A stretch of DNA of 7,687 bases from an uncultured Porphyromonas sp. (GTDB taxonomy: Bacteria; Bacteroidota; Bacteroidia; Bacteroidales; Porphyromonadaceae), in assembly GCA_900546675.1 (NCBI GenBank), contig URDQ01000076.1, forward strand, positions 1 through 7,687, written 5' to 3'. Position 1 is the first letter of the stretch. Each line of letters opens with the position of its first letter. Positions 7,659 to 7,687 of this stretch are shown in pieces. Below the pieces are notes generated by a model. The model was not told the origin of the DNA. It searched no databases and worked only from the letters and a program-made list of their open reading frames with translations. Made by a program: the position numbers and the translations under genes.

Positions 7659-7687
7659 GAATTGGTTTCATCGATCTTCTGATAAAA

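Noticed and set aside
7588..7686. Minus-strand frame open from the right edge to a TAG at 7590-7588 (about 32 codons)
   Set aside because: Its translation shows no familiar motif, its composition is AT-rich like the intergenic DNA, and it overlaps the presumed -7 box. Another frame ends at 7640-7642 (…KIDETNSVAFDS) and could be the tail of an upstream gene, but it is too short to judge.
7651..7687. Plus-strand ATG at 7651 with an open frame to the edge (MQLNWFHRSSDK)
   Set aside because: Twelve codons, no promoter or start context, and it overlaps the repeat arm.
1..7687. CRISPR array, tRNA or rRNA gene, insertion sequence or phage genes
   Set aside because: No regularly spaced repeats, no cloverleaf or rRNA-like sequence, no transposase or integrase frame; the two intact genes occupy 94% of the window.

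Overview
The window holds one two-gene operon on the minus strand, flanked by short AT-rich non-coding stretches. The first gene (7510 down to 2594) encodes a TamB-family protein of 1638 aa. The second (2597 down to 255) encodes a 780-aa outer-membrane barrel protein of the TamA/BamA (Omp85) superfamily that starts with a lipoprotein signal. A barrel with that lipid anchor is the form called TamL in Bacteroidota. Together they form a translocation and assembly module (TAM), a known type of system. I do not see a new system here.

The source is most likely a member of the Bacteroidota, and Porphyromonas is my best guess from overall feel: about 50% GC coding DNA, frequent CTA codons and many CTAG tetramers. 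Supporting signs are the TamL architecture, the absence of Shine-Dalgarno sequences before either gene, and a TACCTTTG octamer upstream of tamB that fits the Bacteroidota sigma-ABfr -7 consensus (TAnnTTTG). The genus is inference; the phylum is fairly secure.

Layout: 1-254 is non-coding as far as I can see. It holds a plus-strand TACCTTTG (169-176) pointing at the 3' end of tamL and one arm of a diverged inverted repeat (28-52). 252-270 is a small hairpin over the tamL stop codon. 255-2597 is tamL and 2594-7510 is tamB, with an ATGA stop/start overlap at 2594-2597. 7511-7687 is the tamB leader and promoter region, with the other repeat arm at 7634-7658.

How the genes work together: TamB is predicted to be anchored in the inner membrane by its N-terminal helix and to cross the periplasm as a long beta-rich groove. 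Its C-terminal domain would dock on the POTRA domains and barrel of TamL in the outer membrane. In Proteobacteria, TamA-TamB is linked to assembly of some outer-membrane proteins, and TamB-type proteins are linked to phospholipid transport. Which role dominates here cannot be read from the sequence.
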